From Domibacillus tundrae (GTDB lineage Bacteria; Bacillota; Bacilli; Bacillales; Domibacillaceae): a stretch of DNA of 46,473 nt. The notes under the pieces were generated by a model. It did no database searches, was not told the origin of the DNA, and saw only the letters and a program-made list of their open reading frames with translations. The translations under genes and the position numbers were made by a program. Location of the stretch: NCBI RefSeq assembly GCF_000970675.1, contig NZ_LAJA01000033.1:1-46473 (forward strand). The letters are read 5' to 3'. This document shows, piece by piece, positions 8,134-16,866 of the stretch (the first letter of the stretch is position 1; the number at the start of each line of letters is the position of its first letter).

Positions 8134-8202
8134 TCATGAGATCGCATCCATACCAAGTCGATTATCGTAATTGTTAGCACCAAAATGCGCACTTTTTGCC
8201 AT
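8134..8202 (-). CDS. Possible 22-residue leader peptide upstream of the MRJP gene
   Basis: A 23-codon frame starting MAKSAHFGANNYDNRLG, with a textbook CTGGAGG site 7 bases before its ATG. It lies about 200 bases upstream of the MRJP gene on the same strand. It may be a leader peptide, a real microprotein, or the surviving start of a broken gene. Confidence 0.35.
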   Translation of the reverse strand: MAKSAHFGANNYDNRLGMDAIS

Positions 8203-8270
8203 AATTAAACCTCCAGGCACTTGAATATCTTTAAAAATCTGTGACGAGCTATATATATCGTCCGAGCGCA

Positions 8271-8437
8271 TTATCTTTCCATCGGTGGACCCCGTGCTGT
8301 TCCCACTCCATAATCTTTCTGCAAATAAATCATCGTTGTCTCGATTTTTTCATGGCCAAGAGGACGCATGATGGCATACACATCACTGTTGTTTATGTAG
8401 ATGATCATCGTGAAGTTGTGTCAAAACTTATGTGGCG
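8271..8437 (-). pseudogene. Tyrosine recombinase (phage-integrase) C-terminal remnant
   Basis: The minus strand encodes the C-terminal signature of tyrosine recombinases: SDVYAIMRPLGHEKIETTMI followed by YLQK. This includes the G-H motif and the nucleophile-type Tyr. Upstream, RHISFDTTSR resembles the catalytic R-H-x-S/T box, but it is in another frame and is followed by stops. About 50 codons survive. It shows past integration of a mobile element near here; no attachment site can be picked out. Confidence 0.72.
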
Positions 8438-9016
8438 TTATTCTTTTTTACTCAACATTTTCAGTCTACTGTTGAGTAACTACGTGTTAATTCATTCCAC
8501 TTTCCTTTGAGCGAAGACAGCATGTAATTCAAGATGGAATAGGCCTTGCTGTCCATCTGTATATTCAGCCGGCTCCGGCGGACACTTCAAGATACACCGA
8601 TCCGGTTTATACCTGTTATTCTCTATGTAAGGGATCGGAAATTTTTCTGCGATCAGAAGGAGGGAACAGCCATGATAACTAAAACAGGAAGAAAAAAAGA
8701 ATCACGAATCTTGAAAAAAAGGTAAAAGATCGTGTATACGTTACACCATTGAAATAATCAAGAAGCCAATAAACGGCTAATTGAATAAATAAAAAGAGTA
8801 ACAGCAGGCAGCATAAAAAAGGTAAGTCGGCACTCGCGAACAGGGTCTCATGTTTTTGTTTTCAGGTCAATCATTCATCACTATGACTGAGTTGCCGATC
8901 ACAGAATAGGCTATTAAACTTTTTAAAACCCTGTTAGGTGCAAAAATAAGATGCCAAAATTGAAACAAGCTCTCGATGCCACATATCCACAGTCTATCGA
9001 TTTTGTAAACGGCCTG
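8438..9016. other. Degenerate intergenic stretch
   Basis: No gene. It has a hairpin (ACTCAACA 8450-8457 with TGTTGAGT 8470-8477) and a strong ribosome binding site (AGAAGGAGGG) before an ATG at 8672 that opens only an 18-codon frame, probably the surviving start of a deleted gene. Confidence 0.4.
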
Positions 9017-9820
9017 TCAGCCCGACTTGTCTATGGCATCCAGTTGTTTGGAAAAATAGCTGGCAAGGCTTCGCCCGATTGCCCGGCCGATTCGTAATCC
9101 CTCGCTGCTGTCGATTGGAAAGTGAACGCCTCCATATACACGCGAACTCGCACATTCTTCCGCAAGCTTCTGCAACTGATTTCGTTTAGCTGGAAAGAAG
9201 CAGCTCAACAGTTCGGCCAGCATCCCTGCTATAGTAGAATGCCCTGAAATATAGGAAGGCTGGCGGGGGGTGGATAGAAATGTCAGCAGCGGGTGGCCCA
9301 GCTGATTTGGCCGCGCTACCTTATAGCGATACTTAACTGTCGAGCAAACAATCAGTGCATCATTGATTGCTCCTGGAATAAGTACAAGAATACGTCCATC
9401 CCCTGGAGCGGATGAGGATACCAGCGGAAAAGGTATCTGAAGGGTTGCATAAATATCGATTAAGCGATCCATAATCGGTGTCCATTGTTTCGTGACATGC
9501 CTTGTCCCCCAGTATTCAGCAAGCGCTTTTTGTTTTGTGGTCAGGTTTTTTAGCGTTTTCTGCACGAGTTTCAACTCGCTGTCCCAATCAATCGTAGTAG
9601 GATGCTTGACTTGTGGCAGCGGGTTTCCGGCTGGATCTGTGAACCAGTTATTTTCATCCCTTTTTAAAAAAACGAGCGGCCAAGAAGGATTGAAAGGCTC
9701 CCCATGTTCAAAGTTCGAAGGCGGGGACGCTTCGCCCGGATAAGGAAGCTGAGACCAGGGTGGATAAGTTACTTGAAAGCCTAGGAGAAAACCAGGGGAG
9801 CCGGGAAGGTTTCGGTTCAT
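9017..9820 (-). CDS. PAP2-superfamily phosphatase, vanadium-haloperoxidase type
   Basis: A 267-residue protein carrying the three phosphate/vanadate-binding blocks of the superfamily in order: K-Y-R-Y-K-V-A-R-P (KX6RP), PSYISGHST, and SRVYGGVHFPID (SRX5HX3D). The spacing and the non-membrane character match bacterial vanadium-dependent haloperoxidase-related proteins rather than the multi-span PgpB lipid phosphatases. It may act as an acid phosphatase or a peroxidase; sequence does not decide. No signal peptide is visible. The N-terminal 60 residues are Pro-rich. The start has an ideal AAAGGAGGTGA site. It stands alone between remnants. Confidence 0.85.
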   Translation of the reverse strand: MNRNLPGSPGFLLGFQVTYPPWSQLPYPGEASPPSNFEHGEPFNPSWPLVFLKRDENNWFTDPAGNPLPQVKHPTTIDWDSELKLVQKTLKNLTTKQKALAEYWGTRHVTKQWTPIMDRLIDIYATLQIPFPLVSSSAPGDGRILVLIPGAINDALIVCSTVKYRYKVARPNQLGHPLLTFLSTPRQPSYISGHSTIAGMLAELLSCFFPAKRNQLQKLAEECASSRVYGGVHFPIDSSEGLRIGRAIGRSLASYFSKQLDAIDKSG

Positions 9821-10492
<672 letters not shown>

Positions 10493-10493
10493 A

Positions 10494-10518
10494 AACTGGC
10501 CTTGTGCCGGTTTTTTTG
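10494..10518 (+). terminator. Terminator after the thyA remnant
   Basis: AAACTGGC pairs with GCCGGTTT (one wobble pair) across CTTGT and is followed by Ts. It would separate dfrA from any thyA transcript. Confidence 0.6.
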
Positions 10519-10725
10519 TGCGATTTTTCAGCATGAGGAACGAAAGCGTTGAGGATTTGTGTGACTTTCCGCTGATGGAGCGAAAATGTCGTGGCGAGGT
10601 GCGATGTAAAGGAAAAGCGTGCGAATTGTGCGTGGCCTGGTGCGAAAAGAACAGCATGGCGTGCGAATTGGCAAATATGGTACGATGGGAGGAGAAAATA
10701 AGGGGAAAGAAAGGAAGAAGATTTC

Positions 10726-11214
10726 ATGATTTCATTTATTTGGGCAGAAAGCAAAGGCGGCGTGATCGGACTCAATAACAATCTGCCATGGCGTTTGCCG
10801 GAAGATTTACGTTATTTTAAAAAAACAACGCTCGGGTTTCCAATTGTAATGGGGCGGAAAACATTTGAGTCGTTCGGAAGCCGGCCGCTGCCAAAACGGG
10901 AAAATGTCATTTTAACGACCGATTACTCCTTTAAGCCGGATGGGGTCACTGTTGTTCATTCCGTAGAGGACGTTTTAAAAATGGCAAAGGAACAAGATCT
11001 TTTTATTATCGGCGGCGCCAATGTATTTAAACAATTTTTGCCGCATGCGGATCGTTTATACGTAACAAAAATTGAAGCAGAATTTAACGGGGATACGGTT
11101 ATTGATTTTATTCCTTGGAAAGAGTTTCAAGAAACGTCCTGTACAAAAGGAGAAAAAAATGATGAAAACCCGTATGATTACTATTTTTGCGTGTACGACC
11201 GGGTGAGGTCATGA
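10726..11214 (+). CDS. dfrA: Dihydrofolate reductase
   Basis: A 162-residue cytosolic enzyme that reduces dihydrofolate to tetrahydrofolate with NADPH, the step that recycles the cofactor used by thymidylate synthase. Diagnostic parts are MISFIWAESKGGVIGLNNNL, LPWRLPEDLRYFK (the acidic residue that binds folate is Glu), the IVMGRKTFES NADPH site and LFIIGGANVFK. Length is normal. The ATG follows a purine-rich GGAAGAAG stretch. The following acyltransferase gene overlaps it by ATGA, so they share a transcript. Its usual partner thyA, just upstream, is a pseudogene. Confidence 0.96.
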   Translation: MISFIWAESKGGVIGLNNNLPWRLPEDLRYFKKTTLGFPIVMGRKTFESFGSRPLPKRENVILTTDYSFKPDGVTVVHSVEDVLKMAKEQDLFIIGGANVFKQFLPHADRLYVTKIEAEFNGDTVIDFIPWKEFQETSCTKGEKNDENPYDYYFCVYDRVRS

Positions 11215-11936
11215 TCCGGCTTGTCATTTTTTTCGGTTACTTGATCGTAACCTTGATTGGCCTTATTCCTAAAATGCTGCAATTTAAAAAAATCGATCCG
11301 GCGCTTCCGGTGGCGGATCGGGATGCGCGTGTTCATCCGCTCGTGAAAAAGTGGAACCGCGGCGTCGCGAAAATGGCCGGTGCGAAAGTAAATGTAACGG
11401 GTGAGCACCACGTACCAGCGGGCGCTGTCATGTTTGTAAGCAACCATGAAGGAGACTTTGATGTGCCAGCGTTTATCGGCTATATTGACAAGCCGTTCGG
11501 GTTTGTGGCGAAAACGGAAATGAAAAAAATTCCGCTCTTAAGCACATGGATGGAGCACATTCACTGTTTGTTTTTAAACCGGAATGACCGGCGCGATGCG
11601 GTGAAAATGCTTCGCACTGGAGCCGCCATTTTAGAAAAAGGCCATTCCCTTTTTATTTTTCCCGAAGGAACACGGAATAAGGGCGGCGAATTAAAGCCAT
11701 TTAAAACCGGAGCATTTCGAATGGCAAAAGACGCAGGAGTGCCGATTGTGCCAGTCGCGATTAAAGGAACAGCCGATGTGTTTGAAAATAATTCCGGCAA
11801 AAAGTTAACGCCCGCACGTGTGAACGTCGCGATCCTGCCACCACTCTTGCCGCACGAACACACAGGTGCAGATTTAAAGCAGACGGCTGCGGATGTGCAG
11901 AAGCGAATTGAAGCCCAGCTGGTAAAAATGCAGTAA
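11211..11936 (+). CDS. plsC: 1-acyl-sn-glycerol-3-phosphate acyltransferase (PlsC family)
   Basis: A 241-residue membrane-associated acyltransferase of phospholipid synthesis. The catalytic HX4D motif is in SNHEGDFDVP, block II is FLNRNDRRDA, and block III is FIFPEGTRNKGG. An N-terminal hydrophobic segment (IRLVIFFGYLIVTLIGLIP) anchors it. I chose the ATG at 11211, which overlaps the dfrA stop, because GGTGAGG lies just before it; an in-frame TTG 24 bases upstream has no site. The dfrA-plsC order matches B. subtilis dfrA-ypkP. It may acylate lysophosphatidate or a related acceptor. Confidence 0.93.
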   Translation: MIRLVIFFGYLIVTLIGLIPKMLQFKKIDPALPVADRDARVHPLVKKWNRGVAKMAGAKVNVTGEHHVPAGAVMFVSNHEGDFDVPAFIGYIDKPFGFVAKTEMKKIPLLSTWMEHIHCLFLNRNDRRDAVKMLRTGAAILEKGHSLFIFPEGTRNKGGELKPFKTGAFRMAKDAGVPIVPVAIKGTADVFENNSGKKLTPARVNVAILPPLLPHEHTGADLKQTAADVQKRIEAQLVKMQ

Positions 11937-11946
11937 GTTTATGGTA

Positions 11947-11976
11947 TTGAAAAAATTCTTGCTTTTCTGTTATTAT
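11947..11976 (+). promoter_or_regulatory. Sigma-A-type promoter of the ABC uptake operon
   Basis: TTGAAA (11947-11952) and TATTAT (11971-11976) are 18 bases apart. The resulting leader is only about 60 bases, too short for a T-box or other large riboswitch. Confidence 0.55.
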
Positions 11977-12042
11977 TCGACGATAATGAAAATTAATTTA
12001 CTACATAAAAGCGGTTAAGCAAAAAAGAGGGGGCAGTTTTGG

Positions 12043-13038
12043 ATGAGCAAGTGGAAATGGATGATGTCAGCCGGTGCGGCAGCGATGATGCTCGCAGCGT
12101 GCGGAGGCGGCGAAGAAGAAGCGGAAACAAATTCAGGCGGATCGTCAGAGGGCGAAACGTACAAAATCGGCGTAACCCAGATTGTCGAGCATCCGTCGCT
12201 TGATAATGCGTACGAAGGCTTCAAAAAAGGGTTGGAAGAAGCGGGCGTATCGGCTGAGTTTGACGAGCAGATCGCACAAGGCGACCAAAACAATAATCAG
12301 ACAATCGCTCAAAACTTTGTAGCGGACGGCGTTGATTTAATCTTCGCTAATTCGACACCAAGTGCAACAGCGGCGCTGAATGCAACGAAAGATATTCCGA
12401 TCGTGTTTACGTCCGTAACAGATGCGGTTGCGGCTGGACTTGTAAAAGATACAGAAGCACCGGGTGGCAATGTAACAGGAACGGTGGACCTGCATCCAGA
12501 GGCCATTTCCAATACAGTAAAATTTATGGCAGAAGAATTTGACGGCAAAAATGTCGGTGTTATTTACAATGCCGGGGAACAAAACTCGGTTGCCCAGGCA
12601 GAACAGCTGGAGGCTGTTTTAACAGAAAACGGCTTGAAAATGGCGCCTGTTACTGTTTCAACGTCTTCTGAAGTAAAGCAGGCGGCGGAAAGCTTGATCG
12701 GCAAAGTCGACATGTTCTACATTTTCACAGACAATACGGTTGTCTCGGCGCTTGAATCCGTTATTCAAGTCGCAAATGATGAAGACCTTCCTTTATTTGT
12801 AGGAGAAAAAGATTCTGTTGCCCGTGGTGGATTTGCGGCATACGGGTTTGATTATGAAGACATTGGGAAAGAAGCCGGCAAAATGGCCGCGCAAATCTTA
12901 AAAGGTGAAGCTGAAGCAGGTGAACTGCCAGTTCTGCCGCCGCAGGATTTAAAGCTCGTTATTAATGAAACAGCTGCAGCTGAAATGGGTATCGAGATTA
13001 AAGAAGAATGGAAACAGGATGCAGAGATTGTAAAATAA
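12043..13038 (+). CDS. ABC transporter substrate-binding lipoprotein (PF04392, TrpX-like)
   Basis: A 331-residue extracellular binding protein. The signal peptide ends in a lipobox LAAC with Cys20 as the lipid anchor, followed by a GGGEEEAETNSGG linker. The body matches the PF04392 family (YKIGVTQIVEHPSLD; VGVIYNAGEQNS; LPLFVGEKDSVARGG), which includes the tryptophan/tyrosine importer component TrpX. Ligand cannot be fixed from sequence; an aromatic amino acid is a reasonable guess. The ATG follows AGAGGGGGCAG. Permease and ATPase genes follow in order, so this is the high-copy first gene of a complete importer. Confidence 0.92.
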   Translation: MSKWKWMMSAGAAAMMLAACGGGEEEAETNSGGSSEGETYKIGVTQIVEHPSLDNAYEGFKKGLEEAGVSAEFDEQIAQGDQNNNQTIAQNFVADGVDLIFANSTPSATAALNATKDIPIVFTSVTDAVAAGLVKDTEAPGGNVTGTVDLHPEAISNTVKFMAEEFDGKNVGVIYNAGEQNSVAQAEQLEAVLTENGLKMAPVTVSTSSEVKQAAESLIGKVDMFYIFTDNTVVSALESVIQVANDEDLPLFVGEKDSVARGGFAAYGFDYEDIGKEAGKMAAQILKGEAEAGELPVLPPQDLKLVINETAAAEMGIEIKEEWKQDAEIVK

Positions 13039-13049
13039 GGGGAAAAGGT

Positions 13050-13075
13050 GCGCCTTCACCAGGCGCTCTTTTCAT
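13050..13075 (+). terminator. Intra-operon attenuating hairpin
   Basis: GCGCC (13050-13054) pairs with GGCGC (13062-13066) and is followed by TCTTTTC. Such weak hairpins between binding-protein and permease genes usually lower expression of the membrane parts relative to the binding protein. Confidence 0.5.
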
Positions 13076-13095
13076 GTAAACAGGAGGATTTTTTT

Positions 13096-14013
13096 ATGAT
13101 GACAGCGATGTTTGGCGCCGTGGAGTCAGGCGTCATTTACGCGATCATGGCGCTTGGTGTGTACTTGTCATTTCGTGTGCTTGATTTTCCCGATTTGACG
13201 GTAGACGGAAGCTTTGTCACAGGCGGCGCGGTTGCCTCGATCATGATTGTAAATGGAAGTGACCCGTTTTTGGCCACGATTGCGGCCCTTTTTGCCGGTT
13301 TTTTGGCGGGCTGCATGACGGGTATTTTGCATACGAAAGGCGGGATCAACCCGCTTCTATCTGGGATTTTAATGATGATTGCCCTCTATTCAATTAATTT
13401 GCGTATTATGGGCAAGCCGAACGTGCCTCTTCTCGCGGAAGAAACGGTTATGACGAAAATCGACAATTGGTTTGCGTCAGACTGGAGTATTTTATTGTTT
13501 ATGCTTGTTGTTACACTGATTATTAAGTTCATTACTGATTTATTTTTAAAAACAGAAGTTGGTTTAAGCTTGCGGGCTGTTGGAGACAACGAAGGCATGG
13601 TACGCAGTTTCTCAGCAAACACAGGGTGGATGAAAGTACTTGGCCTCGGACTTTCCAACGCGCTGGTGGCATTTTCGGGTGCACTTGTTGCCCAGTACAA
13701 CGGCTTTAATGACGTCGGAATGGGGATTGGGATGATTGTTATTGGCCTCGCTTCCGTTATTATCGGCGAAGCGGTGATTGGTCATTCCTCAATTGCCCGG
13801 GCGACGCTTGCAGTTGTAGTTGGTGCGGTGCTGTACCGGATGATCGTAACGCTTGCCTTGCGGATTGAATTTTTGGATACAGGCGATATGAAGCTTATTA
13901 CAGCGGTTATTGTTATTATTGCCCTTGTTTTGCCGAAAATACTCGACCGGCAAAAAGCAGCAAAGCGGAAGAAAAAACGGCTTCAGCAGTTAGGAGGCGG
14001 CGTTGATGCTTGA
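13096..14013 (+). CDS. ABC transporter permease (TrpY-like)
   Basis: A 305-residue inner-membrane subunit with about eight hydrophobic helices, of the branched-chain-type permease family (LivH/TrpY). Typical parts are GVYLSFRVLDFPDLTVDGSF near the N-terminus, where GSF is strongly conserved, and LSNALVAFSGALVAQYNGF in the second half. I chose ATG 13096 because CAGGAGG lies 8 bases upstream; an earlier start would add an odd hydrophilic piece read from the intergenic hairpin. The C-terminus is very basic (RQKAAKRKKKR). Its stop overlaps the ATPase start. Confidence 0.92.
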   Translation: MMTAMFGAVESGVIYAIMALGVYLSFRVLDFPDLTVDGSFVTGGAVASIMIVNGSDPFLATIAALFAGFLAGCMTGILHTKGGINPLLSGILMMIALYSINLRIMGKPNVPLLAEETVMTKIDNWFASDWSILLFMLVVTLIIKFITDLFLKTEVGLSLRAVGDNEGMVRSFSANTGWMKVLGLGLSNALVAFSGALVAQYNGFNDVGMGIGMIVIGLASVIIGEAVIGHSSIARATLAVVVGAVLYRMIVTLALRIEFLDTGDMKLITAVIVIIALVLPKILDRQKAAKRKKKRLQQLGGGVDA

Positions 14014-14800
14014 AATGACCCAAATCTTTAAAGTGTTTTATGAAGGCACACCGGATGAGAAAATTGCATTAAACAAAGTGGATTTATCGATGCGTCCAGG
14101 TGATTTCGTGACGGTCATCGGTTCAAACGGCGCAGGGAAATCAACACTTATGAACGTCATTTCCGGAAAATTATCGCCGGATATGGGAATGGTGATGATC
14201 GACGGCACAAATATGACGACACTCGCGGAGCATAAGCGTGCTTCGAAAATCGGCCGTGTGTTTCAGGATCCGATGGCGGGAACGGCTCCGACGATGACGA
14301 TTGAAGAAAACTTGGCGCTTGCGTACAACCGGACAAAAAAGCGGACGCTTTCGTTCGGTGTGACAAAAAAACGGCGCGATTTTTACCGGGAAAAGCTTGA
14401 AATGCTGCATCTCGGACTCGAAGATCGTCTTCAGGCAAAAGTCGGCTTGCTTTCAGGGGGAGAGCGGCAGGCGCTTTCGCTTCTCATGGCGACGTTTACC
14501 GATCCGAAAATTTTGCTGCTTGATGAACATACAGCAGCACTCGATCCGTCACGGGCGGAGCTGATTACGAATTTAACGAAAGAAATTGTTGAGCATCTAG
14601 GACTGACAACGCTCATGGTGACACACAATATGCAGCAGGCGCTTGATTTAGGCAACCGGCTGATCATGATGGACAAAGGCCAGATTATTTTCTCGGCCAA
14701 TGAAAAAGAAAAAAAGGAATTAACAGTGGAAAAGTTGCTGGCAGAGTTCCAGAAAATAAAAGGTGGCGGAGGCTTAAGCGATCGTTCGCTGCTTTCGTAA
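14006..14800 (+). CDS. ABC transporter ATP-binding protein (TrpZ-like)
   Basis: A 264-residue nucleotide-binding subunit. Walker A is GSNGAGKST, the Q-loop region is GRVFQDPMAGT, the signature is LSGGERQA, Walker B is ILLLDEHTAALDP, and the switch His is in VTHN. The start ATG overlaps the permease stop codon and follows TAGGAGG. It powers the importer formed with the two upstream genes. A terminator follows directly. Confidence 0.95.
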   Translation: MLEMTQIFKVFYEGTPDEKIALNKVDLSMRPGDFVTVIGSNGAGKSTLMNVISGKLSPDMGMVMIDGTNMTTLAEHKRASKIGRVFQDPMAGTAPTMTIEENLALAYNRTKKRTLSFGVTKKRRDFYREKLEMLHLGLEDRLQAKVGLLSGGERQALSLLMATFTDPKILLLDEHTAALDPSRAELITNLTKEIVEHLGLTTLMVTHNMQQALDLGNRLIMMDKGQIIFSANEKEKKELTVEKLLAEFQKIKGGGGLSDRSLLS

Positions 14801-14804
14801 ATGC

Positions 14805-14834
14805 AGAAGGAGACAATATGTCTTCTTCTTTTTT
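14805..14834 (+). terminator. Terminator of the ABC operon
   Basis: AGAAGGAGACA (14805-14815) pairs with TGTCTTCTTCT (14819-14829) with one G-U pair, then Ts. Confidence 0.8.
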
Positions 14835-14925
14835 ATGAAACACGTTAATAAAGTAGGAAGAACGGATAAAGAATAGTAAAATAAATGCATATGCACGTTG
14901 AATGGCAGGAAAGAAGGGATCTATT

Positions 14926-15783
14926 ATGAGCAAAATTAAAATTGTAACGGACTCCGCGCTTGATATGACGAGTGCTGAACTAAAAGAAATGGGCATTACA
15001 ATGGTGCCGCTGACGGTACTTGTAGACGGTGAAACGTATTTAGACAGCGTCGAAATTTCGGCAGAAGAATTTTTGGTGAAAATGGCAAACACGAAAGATT
15101 TGCCGAAAACGTCGCAGCCGCCGGTTGGCCGCTTTATGGAAGTGTTTGACGAACTTGGAGCGGATGGCAGCCAAATCATTTCGATTCATATGACAGGCAG
15201 CATGAGCGGCACGTATCAATCCGCGAAGCAGGCCGCGGAAATGTCCTCATCAGACGTGACGGTTGTAGATTCCCGCTACATCTCAAAAGCGCTGTCTTAT
15301 CAAGTGTTAAAAGCGGCTCGAATGGCGGAATTAGGTCATTCTGTAGAGGAAATTACGGCAAGGCTAGATGAAGTACGCGCACAAACGAAGCTTTACCTTA
15401 TGGTCGATACGCTTGAAAATCTGATTAAAGGCGGTCGGATCGGCAAAGCGCAGGGATTTATCGGATCATTGCTGAACATTAAGCCGATTGCGAATTTGGA
15501 TATTGGGGCACTTTCTCCTGTGACCAAAGTGCGTTCGCATGCAAAAGGCATTAAATTTTTCGTCGATCAATTAGGTGAAGAGTTAAAAGGAAAAGAACTC
15601 GTTCACTTTTCGATTGTGCACGCCGGCCATAACAGCGCCGCGTTTTCGGAAAAACTAAAAGAAGAAGTCACGAAGATGACCGGTTTTAAAGACATTGATA
15701 TTTGTATTACGGCGCCGATTATTTCAGCTCACGCGGGACCAGGAGCAGTCGGAATTATGTACCAGGCGAAAGAATATAAATAA
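14926..15783 (+). CDS. DegV-family fatty-acid-binding protein
   Basis: A 285-residue cytosolic protein of the DegV/FakB family, which binds a fatty acid and presents it to the kinase FakA for phosphorylation. Family hallmarks are the start KIKIVTDSALD, then PKTSQPPVGRF near residue 65, SIHMTGSMSGTYQSA around residue 90 and DTLENLIKGGRIGKA near 165. I chose the ATG at 14926, which follows GAAGGGAT; an upstream in-frame start at 14902 has no site. It is a single-gene unit between two terminators. No fakA homologue is in this window, so partnership is inferred from the family. Confidence 0.92.
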   Translation: MSKIKIVTDSALDMTSAELKEMGITMVPLTVLVDGETYLDSVEISAEEFLVKMANTKDLPKTSQPPVGRFMEVFDELGADGSQIISIHMTGSMSGTYQSAKQAAEMSSSDVTVVDSRYISKALSYQVLKAARMAELGHSVEEITARLDEVRAQTKLYLMVDTLENLIKGGRIGKAQGFIGSLLNIKPIANLDIGALSPVTKVRSHAKGIKFFVDQLGEELKGKELVHFSIVHAGHNSAAFSEKLKEEVTKMTGFKDIDICITAPIISAHAGPGAVGIMYQAKEYK

Positions 15784-15789
15784 TCACAC

Positions 15790-15830
15790 AAAAGGAGTGT
15801 CCTGAACATCTATATCAGGGCACTCCTTTT
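15790..15830. terminator. Strong terminator after the degV-family gene
   Basis: A 16-bp stem (15790-15805 with 15815-15830, one G-U pair, arm starting AAAAGGAGTG) with Ts on the plus side. It also faces the convergent receiver-like gene. Confidence 0.85.
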
Positions 15831-15843
15831 CATATATATAAAA

Positions 15844-16170
15844 TTAGTGGAGAGGCAAAGGGCGAAGAATCACTTTAATAGACCGCGGCATTTTAAAATC
15901 AGACTGGGCTTGTTTTAAATAATTGTACATCGCTTTTCCGCGTCCGGCATTGGCGGAGTGAATGGTGATGCGCTCAGCGAACAGCTGATGCTCCACCATA
16001 CGCTGTACAAGAACAAAGCCGTTTTGGGTTTTACTGACTAAATCGTGATCGAGCGAAAGATGCCCAATCTTTTCAGTCGAAAGTAATGTGAAGCATTCAT
16101 CGATTGTTTCAACTAGTGTATGATCAGGAGGACATGTGCGGTAGTCATCAAGAAAAACATTGATACTCAT
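15844..16170 (-). CDS. Cyclic-phosphate processing receiver-domain protein (cREC-like)
   Basis: A 108-residue single-domain protein. SINVFLDDYRTCPPD at the N-terminus, IGHLSLDHDLV in the middle and ITIHSANAGRGKAMYNYL near the end match the cREC family, a receiver-fold domain often found near RNA-repair and RtcB/kinase systems and predicted to process cyclic phosphates. I chose the ATG at 16170 because AGAGGATT lies 7 bases upstream; a start 24 bases earlier is also in frame. No RNA-repair partner is adjacent, so the role here is open. Confidence 0.8.
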   Translation of the reverse strand: MSINVFLDDYRTCPPDHTLVETIDECFTLLSTEKIGHLSLDHDLVSKTQNGFVLVQRMVEHQLFAERITIHSANAGRGKAMYNYLKQAQSDFKMPRSIKVILRPLPLH

Positions 16171-16252
16171 TTTACCAATCCTCTGTTTCGACATATTTAA
16201 ATTGTACCATACTTTGGGAATTTACACGAATGAAAGAAAAACCGGGCGTTTT

Positions 16253-16741
16253 TTAAACGCCCGGCAGTGGGGTCGGAGTCGGTTCTGCGTAACCTTCACT
16301 ATATGTGTTATCAATGAGTGTGCGGATTTCTTCAGGCGATTTGCCTTCCTCGGTCATAACAGCGGTTGTGGCGGCGATTTCAAGGCAGACACCACAGCGG
16401 GTGCCGTGGTCGTCCCATGTGATTTCATCGCCGCTACGTTCAGCGATAAAGCAGTTTAAATTGCTTTTGTGACCAGCCGATTCTCCACAGCCGCAGTAGC
16501 ATGGCATTTGGTCGAGCACGTCTGCATGTTTGGCGGCAGCTAAATAAATCGCGCGCATGTTATCGTCTTTGTCATCTAAAAAAGACGGCAGTGTGTCCGC
16601 CGATGCGGTCATCTCCTGCAAGTCGCCATTTTCTGCGGTGTGAGTATGGTCTTCGTGGGATTGGGCGGCATCATCGTTTCCGCAGGCAGCCGCAAATGGA
16701 ATCGCCATCGTCAGTACGATCGCGGATAATTGTTTTTTCAA
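16253..16741 (-). CDS. PCYCGC-motif lipoprotein
   Basis: A 162-residue surface lipoprotein. The signal peptide KKQLSAIVLTMAIPFAAACG ends in a lipobox with lipidated Cys. A His-rich segment (QSHEDHTHT) and the family motif MPCYCGCGESAGHKSNLNCF follow; further Cys (TRCGVCLE) complete a likely metal- or redox-active cluster. This fits the Bacillaceae PCYCGC family (PF13798). I chose a TTG start at 16741, 11 bases after AAAGGGGC; no ATG or GTG is available near the signal peptide. It is divergent from the SGNH hydrolase gene. Function is unknown in the family. Confidence 0.82.
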   Translation of the reverse strand: MKKQLSAIVLTMAIPFAAACGNDDAAQSHEDHTHTAENGDLQEMTASADTLPSFLDDKDDNMRAIYLAAAKHADVLDQMPCYCGCGESAGHKSNLNCFIAERSGDEITWDDHGTRCGVCLEIAATTAVMTEEGKSPEEIRTLIDNTYSEGYAEPTPTPLPGV

Positions 16742-16866
16742 GATGTATTTTGCCCCTTTCAAATAGAAGAATACCTGGAAAACTGATATAATCATACATT
16801 GAAAACTAATCTCTTTCAACCGTGCAAGGAACGTGATACGATTTTGAAGAAGAAGAGGTGACCGCT

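Noticed and set aside
8241-8510. 89-codon plus-strand frame
   Set aside because: It is the antisense of the tyrosine-recombinase remnant and has no start signal.
8672-8725. 18-codon frame with a very strong ribosome binding site
   Set aside because: Too short and not followed by any meaningful sequence; more likely the leftover start of a deleted gene.
11937-12042. T-box leader before the TrpX-like gene
   Set aside because: The leader after the likely start site is about 60 bases and lacks the T-box sequence.
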